Shown: one piece after another, positions 34,057 to 43,183 of the stretch
Layout of the letters: each line of letters begins with the position of its first letter
Numbering within the stretch: position 1 is the stretch's first letter
NCBI GenBank assembly: GCA_902497035.1
Contig: CABVDL010000005.1
Location: 1-59,681 of the forward strand
From: an uncultured Prevotella sp.
GTDB lineage: Bacteria > Bacteroidota > Bacteroidia > Bacteroidales > Bacteroidaceae
Length of the DNA stretch: 59,681 bases
Reading direction: 5' to 3'
Notes under the pieces: generated by a model
What the model saw: the letters and a program-made list of their open reading frames with translations, nothing else
What the model was told of the DNA's origin: nothing
The model's database searches: none
Program-made: the position numbers and the translations under genes

Positions 34057-34566
34057 ATGGATTTATTAATGCCAAGTTCTGGCTTGCTGTTTTGGATGAC
34101 CATCGTCTTCCTCGTCGTGCTTGCCATATTGTGTAAATGGGGTTTCCCAACCATTACAAAAATGGTTAGGGAGCGCCAGCTCTACATCAATGACAGCTTG
34201 AAGAAGGCGCATGAGGCTAACGAAAAGCTTGCCAACATTCAGAAAGAGGGCGAATCCATTCTGCAGCAGGCGCGCGAGCAGCAGGCTGTTGTCTTGAAAG
34301 AGGCAACGGCAACCCGTGACGCTATCGTGGCGAAAGCCGCTGACCAGGCAAAGGCAAGGAGCGCAGAGCTCATTGCCGATGCCAAGGCAGAGATTGAGCA
34401 GGAAAAACAGCAGGCTATACGCGAGATACGCGCGCAGGTTGCTGAACTTTCTGTAAAGATTGCCGAAAAAATTGTCAAGGAAAGACTTTCGACGGACGAT
34501 AAGCAGATGGAATTGATTGACAAATTGCTTGATGAAGTAAGTGTTACTGACCAGGCAAATAAATAA
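34057..34566 (+). CDS. atpF: ATP synthase Fo subunit b
   Basis: Peripheral-stalk subunit of 169 residues: one N-terminal membrane helix (about 8-28, LLFWMTIVFLVVLAILCKWGF) followed by a long charged helix (NEKLANIQKEGESILQQAREQ, IADAKAEIEQEKQQAIREIR) typical of the b dimer. Co-transcribed with atpE and atpH. Confidence 0.95.
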   Translation: MDLLMPSSGLLFWMTIVFLVVLAILCKWGFPTITKMVRERQLYINDSLKKAHEANEKLANIQKEGESILQQAREQQAVVLKEATATRDAIVAKAADQAKARSAELIADAKAEIEQEKQQAIREIRAQVAELSVKIAEKIVKERLSTDDKQMELIDKLLDEVSVTDQANK

Positions 34567-34577
34567 TTGTTGGGCTT

Positions 34578-35114
34578 ATGGATTTCGGAGTAATAGCGGT
34601 AAGGTATGCGAGGGCACTTCTCAAGAGTGCTACCGACCTCAAGCAGGAAGATGTGGTTTATCATGAGATGATGTCGCTTGCCAAAAGCTACATACAGGTG
34701 CCGCAGCTTCGTTTTACGATTGACAATCCGATGCTTGCCAAAGACAAGAAGCTGGCATTGCTTCAGACCGCCTCGGGGGGTAACCTACCTCATCTTGTCA
34801 CGGTCTTTTTCCAACTTGTGCTTAAAGAGAACCGCGAGAATATCCTTCAGTTTATGGCCACGTCTTATGTAACGCTCTATCTTAAACAGAAGAATATCAC
34901 GCGAGGTACACTTATCACTGCCACTGCCGTCACTCCCCTGATAGAGGAGAAAATGAGGCAAATGGTAGAGAATAAAACACATGGTACAGTAGAGTTCAAC
35001 ACCGAGGTTGACCCATCGATCATCGGCGGTTTTATCCTCGAGTACGATACCTACCGTATGGATGCCAGCGTGAGAACAAAGCTCAGCAAGGTACTGCAAG
35101 AACTGGATAAGTAA
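34578..35114 (+). CDS. atpH: ATP synthase F1 subunit delta
   Basis: Links the peripheral stalk to F1. The 178-residue protein has the family start GVIAVRYARALLKSA and the C-terminal signature GGFILEYDTYRMDASVRTKLSKV. Length is normal. It precedes atpA by 40 bases. Confidence 0.94.
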   Translation: MDFGVIAVRYARALLKSATDLKQEDVVYHEMMSLAKSYIQVPQLRFTIDNPMLAKDKKLALLQTASGGNLPHLVTVFFQLVLKENRENILQFMATSYVTLYLKQKNITRGTLITATAVTPLIEEKMRQMVENKTHGTVEFNTEVDPSIIGGFILEYDTYRMDASVRTKLSKVLQELDK

Positions 35115-35154
35115 AAATCTGATTAACATTGTATTTACATTGAGTTAATTAATA

Positions 35155-36741
35155 ATGAGTGATAAAATAAAACCAAGTGAGGTGTCTGAGGTTCTGCTCA
35201 GGCAGCTTGAAGGCCTCAATGCAGAAGAGCAGTTTGACGAGGTGGGTACCGTACTCACGGTTGGCGACGGTGTTGCCCACGTCTATGGTCTTCGCAACGC
35301 AGAAGCCAGCGAGTTGCTTGAGTTTGAGGACGGCACCAAGGCTATCGTGATGAACTTGGAGGAGGACAATGTCGGTTGTGTGCTGCTTGGCTCTTCCTCA
35401 GGCATCAAGGAGGGCATGAAGGTAAAGCGCACCCATCGAATTGCATCTATCCGCGTGAATGACAACTTCCTCGGACGCGTCGTAAATACGCTGGGTGACC
35501 CTATTGACGGAAAGGGTGACATCGACCTTACAGGCGCCTTTGAGATGCCGCTCGACCGTAAGGCTCCTGGCGTTATCTATCGTCAACCGGTGAAGACACC
35601 GTTGCAGACTGGATTGAAGGCCATCGACTCGATGATTCCTATTGGCCGGGGACAGCGTGAGCTGATTATCGGTGACCGCCAGACTGGCAAGACCGCCATA
35701 GCCATCGATACCATCATCAACCAGAGAGGCAACTATGAGGCCGGCAAGCCCGTGTATTGCATCTACGTTGCAATCGGCCAAAAGGCCAGTACGGTGGCAG
35801 CTCTTGTGCAGAACTTGAAAGAACATGGCGCGCTGCCCTACACCATTGTGGTGAGTGCTACGGCTGCCGACCCGGCTGCCATGCAATACTTTGCTCCGTT
35901 TGCCGGAGCAGCCATTGGTGAGTATTTCCGCGACAGAGGCTACGATGCTCTTGTTGTCTATGACGACCTGTCGAAGCAGGCTGTGGCTTATCGCGAGGTG
36001 TCGCTGATTTTGCGTCGTCCGTCCGGGCGCGAGGCTTATCCAGGCGACGTGTTCTATCTTCACTCCCGTCTGTTGGAGAGGGCAGCCCGTATCAACGGCC
36101 AGCAGGAGATTGCGGAACAGATGAATGACCTTCCCGAATGCCTGAGGGGTCATGTGAAAGGTGGCGGCTCGTTAACTGCTCTGCCTATCATCGAGACGCA
36201 GGCCGGTGACGTATCGGCTTACATCCCTACCAACGTTATCTCAATTACTGACGGACAGATTTATCTTGAGAGCAACCTCTTCAACCAAGGCTTCCGTCCT
36301 GCAATTAATGTGGGAATATCAGTGAGCCGTGTGGGCGGTTCTGCTCAAATCAAGAGCATGAAGAAAGTGGCTGGTACGCTGAAAATCGATATGGCTCAGT
36401 ACCGTGAGCTGGAATCATTCTCCAAGTTCTCAAGTGACATGGATGCTGTAACGGCTATGACAATTGACCGTGGCCGCAAAAACAACCAACTGCTAATTCA
36501 GCCTCAGTACAGCCCAATGCCAGTAGGTGAGCAAATTGCCATCATCTATTGCGGTGTACACGGGCTGATGCATGATGTTCCAGTAGATGCGGTGCGTTCT
36601 TGCCAGGACCAATTCCTTGAGCAAATGCGCACACAACATCAGGATGTTATTGACACCTTGGCTTCAGGAAAGATAGATGAAACCTGTACGAAGACCATTG
36701 AGGACGTGATGGCCAACGTGGCAGGACAGTATAAGAAATAG
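35155..36741 (+). CDS. atpA: ATP synthase F1 subunit alpha
   Basis: Non-catalytic nucleotide-binding F1 subunit, 528 residues. P-loop GDRQTGKTAIAID, DALVVYDDLSKQAVAYREVSL and the family signature with the Arg finger (ISVSRVGGSAQ) are intact. The gene ends eight bases before atpG. Confidence 0.97.
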   Translation: MSDKIKPSEVSEVLLRQLEGLNAEEQFDEVGTVLTVGDGVAHVYGLRNAEASELLEFEDGTKAIVMNLEEDNVGCVLLGSSSGIKEGMKVKRTHRIASIRVNDNFLGRVVNTLGDPIDGKGDIDLTGAFEMPLDRKAPGVIYRQPVKTPLQTGLKAIDSMIPIGRGQRELIIGDRQTGKTAIAIDTIINQRGNYEAGKPVYCIYVAIGQKASTVAALVQNLKEHGALPYTIVVSATAADPAAMQYFAPFAGAAIGEYFRDRGYDALVVYDDLSKQAVAYREVSLILRRPSGREAYPGDVFYLHSRLLERAARINGQQEIAEQMNDLPECLRGHVKGGGSLTALPIIETQAGDVSAYIPTNVISITDGQIYLESNLFNQGFRPAINVGISVSRVGGSAQIKSMKKVAGTLKIDMAQYRELESFSKFSSDMDAVTAMTIDRGRKNNQLLIQPQYSPMPVGEQIAIIYCGVHGLMHDVPVDAVRSCQDQFLEQMRTQHQDVIDTLASGKIDETCTKTIEDVMANVAGQYKK

Positions 36742-36749
36742 TGTAGCTT

Positions 36750-37727
36750 ATGCCTTCATTAAAAGAGATTAAGAACCGTATAGCTTCTGTCCAGAGCACT
36801 CGTAAAATTACAAGTGCCATGAAGATGGTAGCCTCGTCGAAGCTTCACCATGCGCAAACGGCTATTCAGAATATGCTCCCATACGAAAACTTACTGGAGC
36901 ATATCCTGAAGTCGTTCCTATTGTCTGCTTCTGACGATGCAAAAAACTTTCTCAGCACCGAGCGCAAGGAACTCAAGGCTGTGGCACTTGTGGTTTACTC
37001 CTCCAACAGTTCACTCTGTGGCGGCTATAACAACAATGTCATTCGCAAGATGCAGGAGACAATAGATGGTTATAAGGCTCAAGGCATCAGCAACATTACC
37101 ATCTATCCCATAGGACGAAAGGTGGCAGAGAAAGTGAGGAAAATGGGATATGAGCCTGCGGGTGACTTCATTGAATTGGCCGACAAGCCAAATGCCGCAG
37201 AGTGCAAGAACATTGCAACGGAGCTGTCGGACAAGTATATGAGACATGAACTGGACAAAGTGGAGTTGATATATCATCATTTCCGCAGCGCCGGCTCACA
37301 GGTACTCACCCGTCGGACATTCCTGCCCATTGATTTGTCAACTGAAAGTATTGGCAAGTATAACGACCGTGACCTTTCTAGCAATATGGCCACTGCTAAG
37401 GCTCAGGAATATCTTCGGGAGAAAGGTCTCCGCAAAGAGCGTTCTGAGGAGAATAATTCCAAGGCTTATCTTGAGGACTTTATCGTTGAGCCAGACTTGA
37501 AGACAGTGCTCCAGTCGCTTATTCCAAAGCTGCTCGACCTGATGATTTACACAGCCCTCCTGGATAGCTGTGCTTCTGAGCACGCAGCGCGAATGGTTGC
37601 CATGCAGACTGCTACTGATAATGCCGATGAGCTGCTCAAGGACCTCAACCTTGACTACAATAAGAGCCGTCAGACCGCCATTACGAATGAGCTGCTTGAT
37701 ATTGTTGGAGGAAGCGTAAACAATTGA
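36750..37727 (+). CDS. atpG: ATP synthase F1 subunit gamma
   Basis: Rotor shaft of F1. The 325-residue protein has the family N-terminus (SLKEIKNRIASVQSTRKITSAMKMVASSKL) and C-terminal signature (ALLDSCASEHAARMVAMQTATDNADEL) across the usual coiled coil. It is longer than E. coli gamma (287) because of added sequence around 190-240 (REKGLRKERSEENNS), common in this phylum. Last ATP synthase gene of the operon. Confidence 0.95.
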   Translation: MPSLKEIKNRIASVQSTRKITSAMKMVASSKLHHAQTAIQNMLPYENLLEHILKSFLLSASDDAKNFLSTERKELKAVALVVYSSNSSLCGGYNNNVIRKMQETIDGYKAQGISNITIYPIGRKVAEKVRKMGYEPAGDFIELADKPNAAECKNIATELSDKYMRHELDKVELIYHHFRSAGSQVLTRRTFLPIDLSTESIGKYNDRDLSSNMATAKAQEYLREKGLRKERSEENNSKAYLEDFIVEPDLKTVLQSLIPKLLDLMIYTALLDSCASEHAARMVAMQTATDNADELLKDLNLDYNKSRQTAITNELLDIVGGSVNN

Positions 37728-37843
37728 TTATTCGGTCAAACATTACGCCCCGTGCCGTAGTTATGTCTGAGGTGCCTCTCACTCATTTGGAACACCTTGA
37801 CGCCGACTACAACACGGGACGCTTCTCTTTTTTAGTGTTTTTC

Positions 37844-39043
37844 ATGGTTAGAAAGCTTTTACTTTATTTCTGTTTGCTATTGGTTCCACTTTGCTGCTTT
37901 TCACAAAGAAAGGAAATCACAAAGGCCGAGGACTTGGTTAAAAGTGGAAACAAACTTGATGAGGCTGAGCAGTCCATGCGAAAATTGCTCAAAGACTCAT
38001 CCAACCGTAAGAAAGAAAAAATCTGGCGGGTGATGTTCAACGCCATGCTGAAGCAGTATGAGCAAGGCAATGAGAAGCTATATCTCAAGCAAAAATACGA
38101 CACCACGCTGCTGTTCGATACTGCATCGAGGATGTTCAGAGACATGGAGGCCTACGACTCCATTGATGCCATGCCAGATGACAAGGGACATGCGCATCCA
38201 AAGATGAGGAAGCAGAACAGCTTGCTCCTCAGTCAGTTGAGGCCAAACCTTTATAACGGAGGCTTGTTTTTTATTGCAAAAAAAAGATATGAAAAGGCCT
38301 ATGAGTTACTTGGCCAATACATTGACGCAGCGTCACATCCGATGTTCGGAAACTTCCATTATGCACAAAAGGACAAACACCTGCCTGAGGCTGCCTATTG
38401 GGCCTCCTACTGCGGCTATAAGCTGAACGACGCAAAAAAGATACTTCACAACACCTATCTTGCATTAAAAGATACGGCTCACTATGAGAGCATGCTGCAA
38501 CTGCTGGCAACTGCCTACCAGCTCGACGGGGATACCTCGCGCTATGTAAAAACGCTGAAAGAGGGGTTCGACGCTTATCCAAAATCTCCTTTCTTTTATT
38601 CTCATTTGGTAGATTACTACTCAAGCTACAAGGATTGGTCGAAATCCTTGGCTTTGTCTGACAAGGCCCTGAGCGCCGACAGCACCAGCCTTCCCGTACT
38701 CCTTGCCAAAAGTACGCTGCTGCTGAACACAACAGACTATGACCAAAGCTTTGCCATCAGCAGCAAGCTCACTAAGGAACATCCCGAAATGGCGACTGCC
38801 TGGCTGAATGCCGGCTTGGCAAAATTCAATAAAGGAGTCTCGCTCGACAAGAACCTGCAGCTGTCGACAAAGACCCGCAAGCATATTCAGCAACTTTATC
38901 GTGAGGCACTACCCTTCCTCGAGAAATACAAAGCGCTACAACCTGCCGACAAAGACAAATGGGGTCTCCCGCTCTATACCATTTATCTCAACCTCAACAT
39001 GGGCAAGCAATTTGATGAAATTGACAAACTGATTGACAAATGA
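37844..39043 (+). CDS. Exported tetratricopeptide-repeat protein
   Basis: A 399-residue exported protein. The ATG at 37844 is chosen because it starts a signal peptide (MVRKLLLYFCLLLVPLCCFS); the longer frame to 37724 overlaps atpG and lacks that feature. The rest is TPR-like helical repeats, ending with PLYTIYLNLNMGKQFDEID, similar in shape to the protein at 27907. Its stop overlaps the helicase start (ATGA). A periplasmic scaffold role is inferred. Confidence 0.8.
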   Translation: MVRKLLLYFCLLLVPLCCFSQRKEITKAEDLVKSGNKLDEAEQSMRKLLKDSSNRKKEKIWRVMFNAMLKQYEQGNEKLYLKQKYDTTLLFDTASRMFRDMEAYDSIDAMPDDKGHAHPKMRKQNSLLLSQLRPNLYNGGLFFIAKKRYEKAYELLGQYIDAASHPMFGNFHYAQKDKHLPEAAYWASYCGYKLNDAKKILHNTYLALKDTAHYESMLQLLATAYQLDGDTSRYVKTLKEGFDAYPKSPFFYSHLVDYYSSYKDWSKSLALSDKALSADSTSLPVLLAKSTLLLNTTDYDQSFAISSKLTKEHPEMATAWLNAGLAKFNKGVSLDKNLQLSTKTRKHIQQLYREALPFLEKYKALQPADKDKWGLPLYTIYLNLNMGKQFDEIDKLIDK

Positions 39044-40371
39044 ATATACAAGAAATCACTTCAAGACTGAAACTCACGCTCAGTCCTATGCAGCAGGCCG
39101 TTGCGTCTGCTTTTCTCATGGACAGGCGCGACCTCATAGTACTAAGCCCTACCGGCAGTGGCAAGACCCTCGCTTACCAGTTGCCACTCACGCAAGTCAT
39201 TAGGCAGGACATCGACGAGGTTCAGGCTCTCATACTCGTACCCGGACGTGAGCTTGCCATTCAGTCTTATGAGGTCTTTCAAAGTCTTCACACAGGACTC
39301 AGATCGTATGCCTGCCATGGTGGACGGTCGGCCATGGACGAGCATCGGGAAATCAGAAAGATTAGGCCGCAGGTTGTCTTCTCCACCCCTGGTAGACTGC
39401 TTGACCACCTCAACAAGCAAAACATTGGCAGTAAAGCAGTTACTACATTTATTATCGATGAATTTGACAAATGTCTGCAGTTGGGCTTTCAAAATGAGAT
39501 GACTGGAATAGTCAGTAGGCTCCCGGAAAATATACGCAAAGTTTTTCTCTCGGCTACCGCACCTGTCGAAGAGGAAAGCGAGTTATTCAACATTAGCAGC
39601 TTTCATCTACTTGATTATCGCCAGACGGCCTACCGGCAGTCGGATCGTCTGCAAATATTTGTGGTCAAAAGCAAGGACAAAGACAAGCTCCAAGCCCTTG
39701 ATGCCTTATTGCGCGACCTGAACACGCACTGCTCCATCGTGTTTCTCAATTATCGCGACAGCGTCGAGCGCACAGCCTCCTTCCTCAGGGAAAAGCGATT
39801 TGCCGTATCTGCCTATCATGGCAGTCTAGACCAAAAGGCACGTGAGGAGACACTATATACTTTTGCCAATCATAGCAGCAACATTCTTGTCAGCACTGAT
39901 TTAGGTAGCAGAGGATTGGATATACAAGGCGTAGAAAACATTATACACTACCATCTTCCGGAAACAGAGGATGCCTACATCCACCGCATTGGCCGTACTG
40001 CAAGATGGAATGAGTCGGGGCGCGTGTTTTTTCTGCTCGGTCCTGATGAGCAATTGCCCTCCTACATTCAGGCGGCAAAGGAGTATCACCCATCCCCAAC
40101 TTCGGCCAATCCTCCGTTGCCGTTGATGGCGACGCTGTATATAGGAAAAGGCAAGAAAGACAAAATCTCAAAGGGTGACATTTTAGGGTACCTGTGTAAG
40201 ACCGGAAAGCTTAATTCCAAAGATATTGGCCGGATAGATGTTTACGACCATTACTCATTGGCTGCTGTCAGTCTTGAGGCAGCACCAAAAGCCATAGCCA
40301 ACGTTAAAGGCCAAAAGATAAAGGGTGTCAAGACGATTGTCGATTTTCATCATGGACAATATTCCGTATGA
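39040..40371 (+). CDS. DEAD-box-type RNA helicase with DbpA-like C-terminal domain
   Basis: ATP-dependent RNA helicase of 443 residues. Motifs: Q motif LSPMQQAV, Walker A SPTGSGKT, PGRELAIQ, STPGRLLDHL, motif II IDEFDKCLQ (DEFD in place of DEAD), LSATAP (motif III), STDLGSRGLDI and HRIGRTAR (motif VI). The C-terminal ~85 residues (LYIGKGKKDKISKGDILGYL, IDVYDHYSLAAVS) look like the DbpA RNA-binding domain that recognises a 23S rRNA hairpin, so a 50S assembly role is likely. Coupled to the TPR gene by a four-base overlap. Confidence 0.88.
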   Translation: MNIQEITSRLKLTLSPMQQAVASAFLMDRRDLIVLSPTGSGKTLAYQLPLTQVIRQDIDEVQALILVPGRELAIQSYEVFQSLHTGLRSYACHGGRSAMDEHREIRKIRPQVVFSTPGRLLDHLNKQNIGSKAVTTFIIDEFDKCLQLGFQNEMTGIVSRLPENIRKVFLSATAPVEEESELFNISSFHLLDYRQTAYRQSDRLQIFVVKSKDKDKLQALDALLRDLNTHCSIVFLNYRDSVERTASFLREKRFAVSAYHGSLDQKAREETLYTFANHSSNILVSTDLGSRGLDIQGVENIIHYHLPETEDAYIHRIGRTARWNESGRVFFLLGPDEQLPSYIQAAKEYHPSPTSANPPLPLMATLYIGKGKKDKISKGDILGYLCKTGKLNSKDIGRIDVYDHYSLAAVSLEAAPKAIANVKGQKIKGVKTIVDFHHGQYSV

Positions 40372-40418
40372 CAATATTTGAGACTGATAATCAGTTGGGA
40401 AAATACATTATGGCATAA

Positions 40419-40498
40419 TTCAAGTTTCGCAAGCTGGGGCTCATTAGTGAATATATCGTACTTGTTTACCACATATTTATACTCTTGCGAAACTTGAA
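40419..40498. repeat. Perfect 15-bp inverted repeat with 50-bp spacer
   Basis: TTCAAGTTTCGCAAG at 40419-40433 and its exact reverse complement CTTGCGAAACTTGAA at 40484-40498. There is no T-run after it, so it does not look like an intrinsic terminator. Confidence 0.85.
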
Positions 40499-40648
40499 AT
40501 GCTTAAAAAATGAGGACAAAGATGCAGTTTGATTTTTACTTGTTCCACGTTCTGGATTCTATTTAAATGCACATTGAACAGCGACGAAATAATCCCTCCA
40601 TCATCATCTTAGCCATGTTGTTTTGCAAAATGAATTGAATCATGCTGC

Positions 40649-40726
40649 GATTTAAGCCACTTTCCATCGAGATTTAAGCCACTTTCCATCGAGATTTAAG
40701 CCACTTTCCACCGAGATTTAAGCCAT
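40649..40726. repeat. Tandem 22-bp direct repeat, about 3.5 copies
   Basis: Unit GATTTAAGCCACTTTCCATC plus GA at 40649-40670 and 40671-40692 (identical), 40693-40714 (one T to C change) and a partial copy at 40715-40726. The copies abut without spacers, so this is not a CRISPR array. Confidence 0.92.
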
Positions 40727-40993
40727 ATCGCATTGCCTAAACAAAAGTTGATTGGGCAAAATTAATCACAAGCCTCTGATTATCAACTATTTGCTTATAT
40801 ATCATAAAATGGCGTTTATTTTGGCTAATGACGTTGTAGAAACGTTTCGAAGCCCTTTTTAAGGGGCTAAAAATGTCAAGATACTTTACATTTCATACTT
40901 ATCCATCAAGGGTGTATAACTTGCATATTACTTCATATAGGATTTTCTTTATTACCAATTTAAAAAATATAATAAATAATTTGACTATAATAT

Positions 40994-41024
40994 TTTGAGT
41001 TGTCAAAATCTAATTGTACCTTTG
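40994..41024 (+). promoter_or_regulatory. galE promoter
   Basis: TTTG at 40994-40997, a 19-base spacer and TACCTTTG at 41017-41024 match the consensus exactly. The leader is about 28 bases. Confidence 0.75.
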
Positions 41025-41056
41025 CAATGAGAGTTGTAAGTTAATAACATATATTT

Positions 41057-42094
41057 ATGAAACAAAGAATACTTGTTACAGGCGGTACTGGATTTATCGG
41101 CTCCCACACAGTGGTTGAGCTGATTGAGGCCGGATACGATGTTGTTATCGTAGATAATTTGTCTAACTCTAATATCAAAGTTCTGGACGGCATTGAGAAG
41201 ATAGTCGGTGTGCGTCCAGCCTTTGAGAAAATCGACCTTCGCGACAAGGACGCCACTGAGGGAGTCTTCAAGAAATACCCCGGCATCGAGGGTATCATCC
41301 ATTTCGCCGCAAGCAAGGCTGTGGGTGAGAGCGTGCAGAAGCCTCTGCTCTACTATCGTAATAATATAGTGTCATTGGTTAATCTGCTTGAGCTTATGCC
41401 AAAGTACAACGTTAAGGGCATTATCTTCTCGTCAAGCTGCACTGTCTATGGCCAGCCCAGGCCCGAGAACCTGCCCGTGCGTGAGGATGCCCCTCATCAA
41501 AAAGCCACCTCACCCTATGGCAACACCAAGGAAATCAACGAGCAGATTATTTTTGACTATATTCACAGCGGGGCACCCATCAAAAGCATTGTCCTGAGAT
41601 ACTTCAACCCCATTGGCGCACATCCATCAGCATTGATTGGCGAGCTGCCTAATGGCGTACCAGCCAACCTCATTCCTTATGTCACACAAACCGCAATGGG
41701 AATCAGGAAACAGCTTACCATCTTCGGTAATGACTATGATACGCCCGATGGCACGTGCATCCGCGACTACATTTACGTCGTTGACCTGGCTAAGGCTCAT
41801 GTAGCAGCCATGGCCCGCGTACTTGACGGTAACGGCGACAACATTGAATATTTCAATATTGGTACAGGACACGGCAACTCAACACTGGAGATTGTAACCA
41901 CTTTCGAGAAAGCTACCGGTGTAAAAGTCAATTGGGCATACGGTCCACGTCGTGAAGGTGATATTGAAAAGATTTGGGGAGACTGCTCAAAGGCCAATAA
42001 GGTATTGGGCTGGAAAGCAGAGTCTTCACTTGACGACGTGTTGCGTTCCGCATGGAAATGGCAGCTGAAGTTGAGAGAAGACGGCATTATGTAA
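41057..42094 (+). CDS. galE: UDP-glucose 4-epimerase
   Basis: Interconverts UDP-glucose and UDP-galactose for the Leloir pathway and glycan synthesis. The 345-residue SDR-extended enzyme has the NAD-binding GGTGFIGSH near its start, SSSCTVYG (Ser/Thr of the catalytic triad), the YxxxK pair in SPYGNTKE, and RYFNPIGAHPS. It has its own promoter and a terminator, so it is monocistronic. Confidence 0.95.
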   Translation: MKQRILVTGGTGFIGSHTVVELIEAGYDVVIVDNLSNSNIKVLDGIEKIVGVRPAFEKIDLRDKDATEGVFKKYPGIEGIIHFAASKAVGESVQKPLLYYRNNIVSLVNLLELMPKYNVKGIIFSSSCTVYGQPRPENLPVREDAPHQKATSPYGNTKEINEQIIFDYIHSGAPIKSIVLRYFNPIGAHPSALIGELPNGVPANLIPYVTQTAMGIRKQLTIFGNDYDTPDGTCIRDYIYVVDLAKAHVAAMARVLDGNGDNIEYFNIGTGHGNSTLEIVTTFEKATGVKVNWAYGPRREGDIEKIWGDCSKANKVLGWKAESSLDDVLRSAWKWQLKLREDGIM

Positions 42095-42149
42095 CATCCC
42101 ATTTGTTTTAGCGGATTAAATTTATCCGCAATTTGTGTTTGTGTTGTTG

Positions 42150-42180
42150 TGAGGCTTCGACGTGAGTCGGAGCCTCATTT
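42150..42180 (+). terminator. galE terminator
   Basis: TGAGGCTTCGAC and GTCGGAGCCTCA pair over 12 bp with one G-T pair around GTGA, followed by TTT. Confidence 0.75.
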
Positions 42181-42221
42181 CAGATTTATTGTGCAAGTAA
42201 TCAAAATAAGCTGACTGATTT

Positions 42222-42252
42222 TTTGCCATTTATAAAATTAATAGTAACTTTG
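42222..42252 (+). promoter_or_regulatory. rpsP promoter
   Basis: TTTG at 42222-42225, a 19-base spacer and TAACTTTG at 42245-42252, an exact consensus match. The leader is about 53 bases. Confidence 0.78.
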
Positions 42253-42308
42253 CACCCGCTGTCACGAGATGGCAGTTAAATTCAAACCTTTAATTTTTAT
42301 AAAACAAA

Positions 42309-42860
42309 ATGGCAACAAAAATCAGATTACAGCGCGGTGGCCACAAGGGCTATGCCTTTTACAGAATTGTCATCGCAGATGTAAGAGCACCACGAGATGG
42401 TAAATTTACTGAGAAGATTGGCACTTACAATCCCAACACCAATCCTGCTACCGTAGATTTGAATTTCGACCGCGCACTTTATTGGGTGGAGACTGGCGCA
42501 CAGCCTACAGACACCGTGCGCAACATCCTGAAGAGCGAGGGTGTGTATATGATGAAGCATCTTCGCGGTGGTGTCAAGAAAGGCGCTTTTGACGAGGCAA
42601 CATGCCAGCAGAAGTTTGATGCCTGGAAGACCGCTAAGGACCAGAAGACAACCGCCTTGGCTGATGCTCAGAAGAAGAACCGTCAGGAGGCAGAGGCCAA
42701 GGCTCTCGATGCCGAGAAGAAAGTGAACGAGGCCATCGCAAAGAAAGTAGCTGACAAGAAGGCTGCAGAAGCTGCCGCAAAGGCAGAGGCTGAGGCTGCA
42801 AAGGCTGCTGAGGCAGCCCAGACAGAGGCTCAGCAAGCTGAGGCTCCTGCAGAGGCTTAA
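42309..42860 (+). CDS. rpsP: 30S ribosomal protein S16 with Ala/Lys/Glu-rich extension
   Basis: Small-subunit assembly protein. The first ~85 residues are S16 (KIRLQRGGHKGYAFYRIVIAD, GTYNPNT, QPTDTVRNILKSEG). Residues ~115-183 are a low-complexity Ala/Glu/Lys helix (KKAAEAAAKAEAEAAKAAEA) that roughly doubles the E. coli length (82). Extensions of this kind are common in Bacteroidota S16. Own promoter and a strong terminator. Confidence 0.95.
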   Translation: MATKIRLQRGGHKGYAFYRIVIADVRAPRDGKFTEKIGTYNPNTNPATVDLNFDRALYWVETGAQPTDTVRNILKSEGVYMMKHLRGGVKKGAFDEATCQQKFDAWKTAKDQKTTALADAQKKNRQEAEAKALDAEKKVNEAIAKKVADKKAAEAAAKAEAEAAKAAEAAQTEAQQAEAPAEA

Positions 42861-42881
42861 TACCCATTCTTTCTTTTTCAC

Positions 42882-42920
42882 AACGGGCTGCATGTTCTTT
42901 GGACTTGCAGCCCGTTTTTT
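42882..42920 (+). terminator. rpsP intrinsic terminator
   Basis: AACGGGCTGCA and TGCAGCCCGTT form an 11-bp GC-rich stem followed by a T-run. Confidence 0.9.
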
Positions 42921-43111
42921 ATAACTACAAGGACATTATTTCTCATCATGGTCTTGTAATGCCGTTACCACGTATTCTTTAATGCATTTACTTCGGTTTT
43001 GGCAATGGTATTTACCAAGATTTCTACAGCCGTTAGCCAAAACTTTATTAATTATTGTTAATGACTGATATTTTTCTTATTTTGCCTTTTTATGCTTTGG
43101 AAAATAATATG

Positions 43112-43119
43112 TAACTTTG
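43112..43119 (+). promoter_or_regulatory. -7 box of rho promoter
   Basis: TAACTTTG matches the consensus. The region 19 bases upstream (TTTTTA) is a poor -33 element. The leader is about 60 bases. Confidence 0.55.
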
Positions 43120-43183
43120 CAAACACAATACGAATTTATTGGTTTCCTGTTCGGAAACACATTTCAGATAATTTATTTCCAAT

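Larger units (their letters stand above)
40372..41056. other. Non-coding spacer between the helicase gene and galE, with repeats
   Basis: About 685 AT-rich bases with no plausible gene. It holds a 15-bp inverted repeat (40419-40498), a 22-bp tandem repeat (40649-40726), the palindrome GAAACGTTTC at 40839-40848, a short hairpin AGCCC/GGGCT near 40853-40868, and the galE promoter at 40994-41024. Confidence 0.7.
42861..43183. other. Spacer between rpsP and rho
   Basis: Contains the rpsP terminator (42882-42920), the rho -7 box (43112-43119) and a rho leader of about 60 bases with a small hairpin GTTTCC/GGAAAC at 43142-43158. No gene is seen. Confidence 0.65.

Noticed and set aside
40649..40726. 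CRISPR array
   Set aside because: The 22-bp units abut with no spacers between them, and no cas genes are present in the window.
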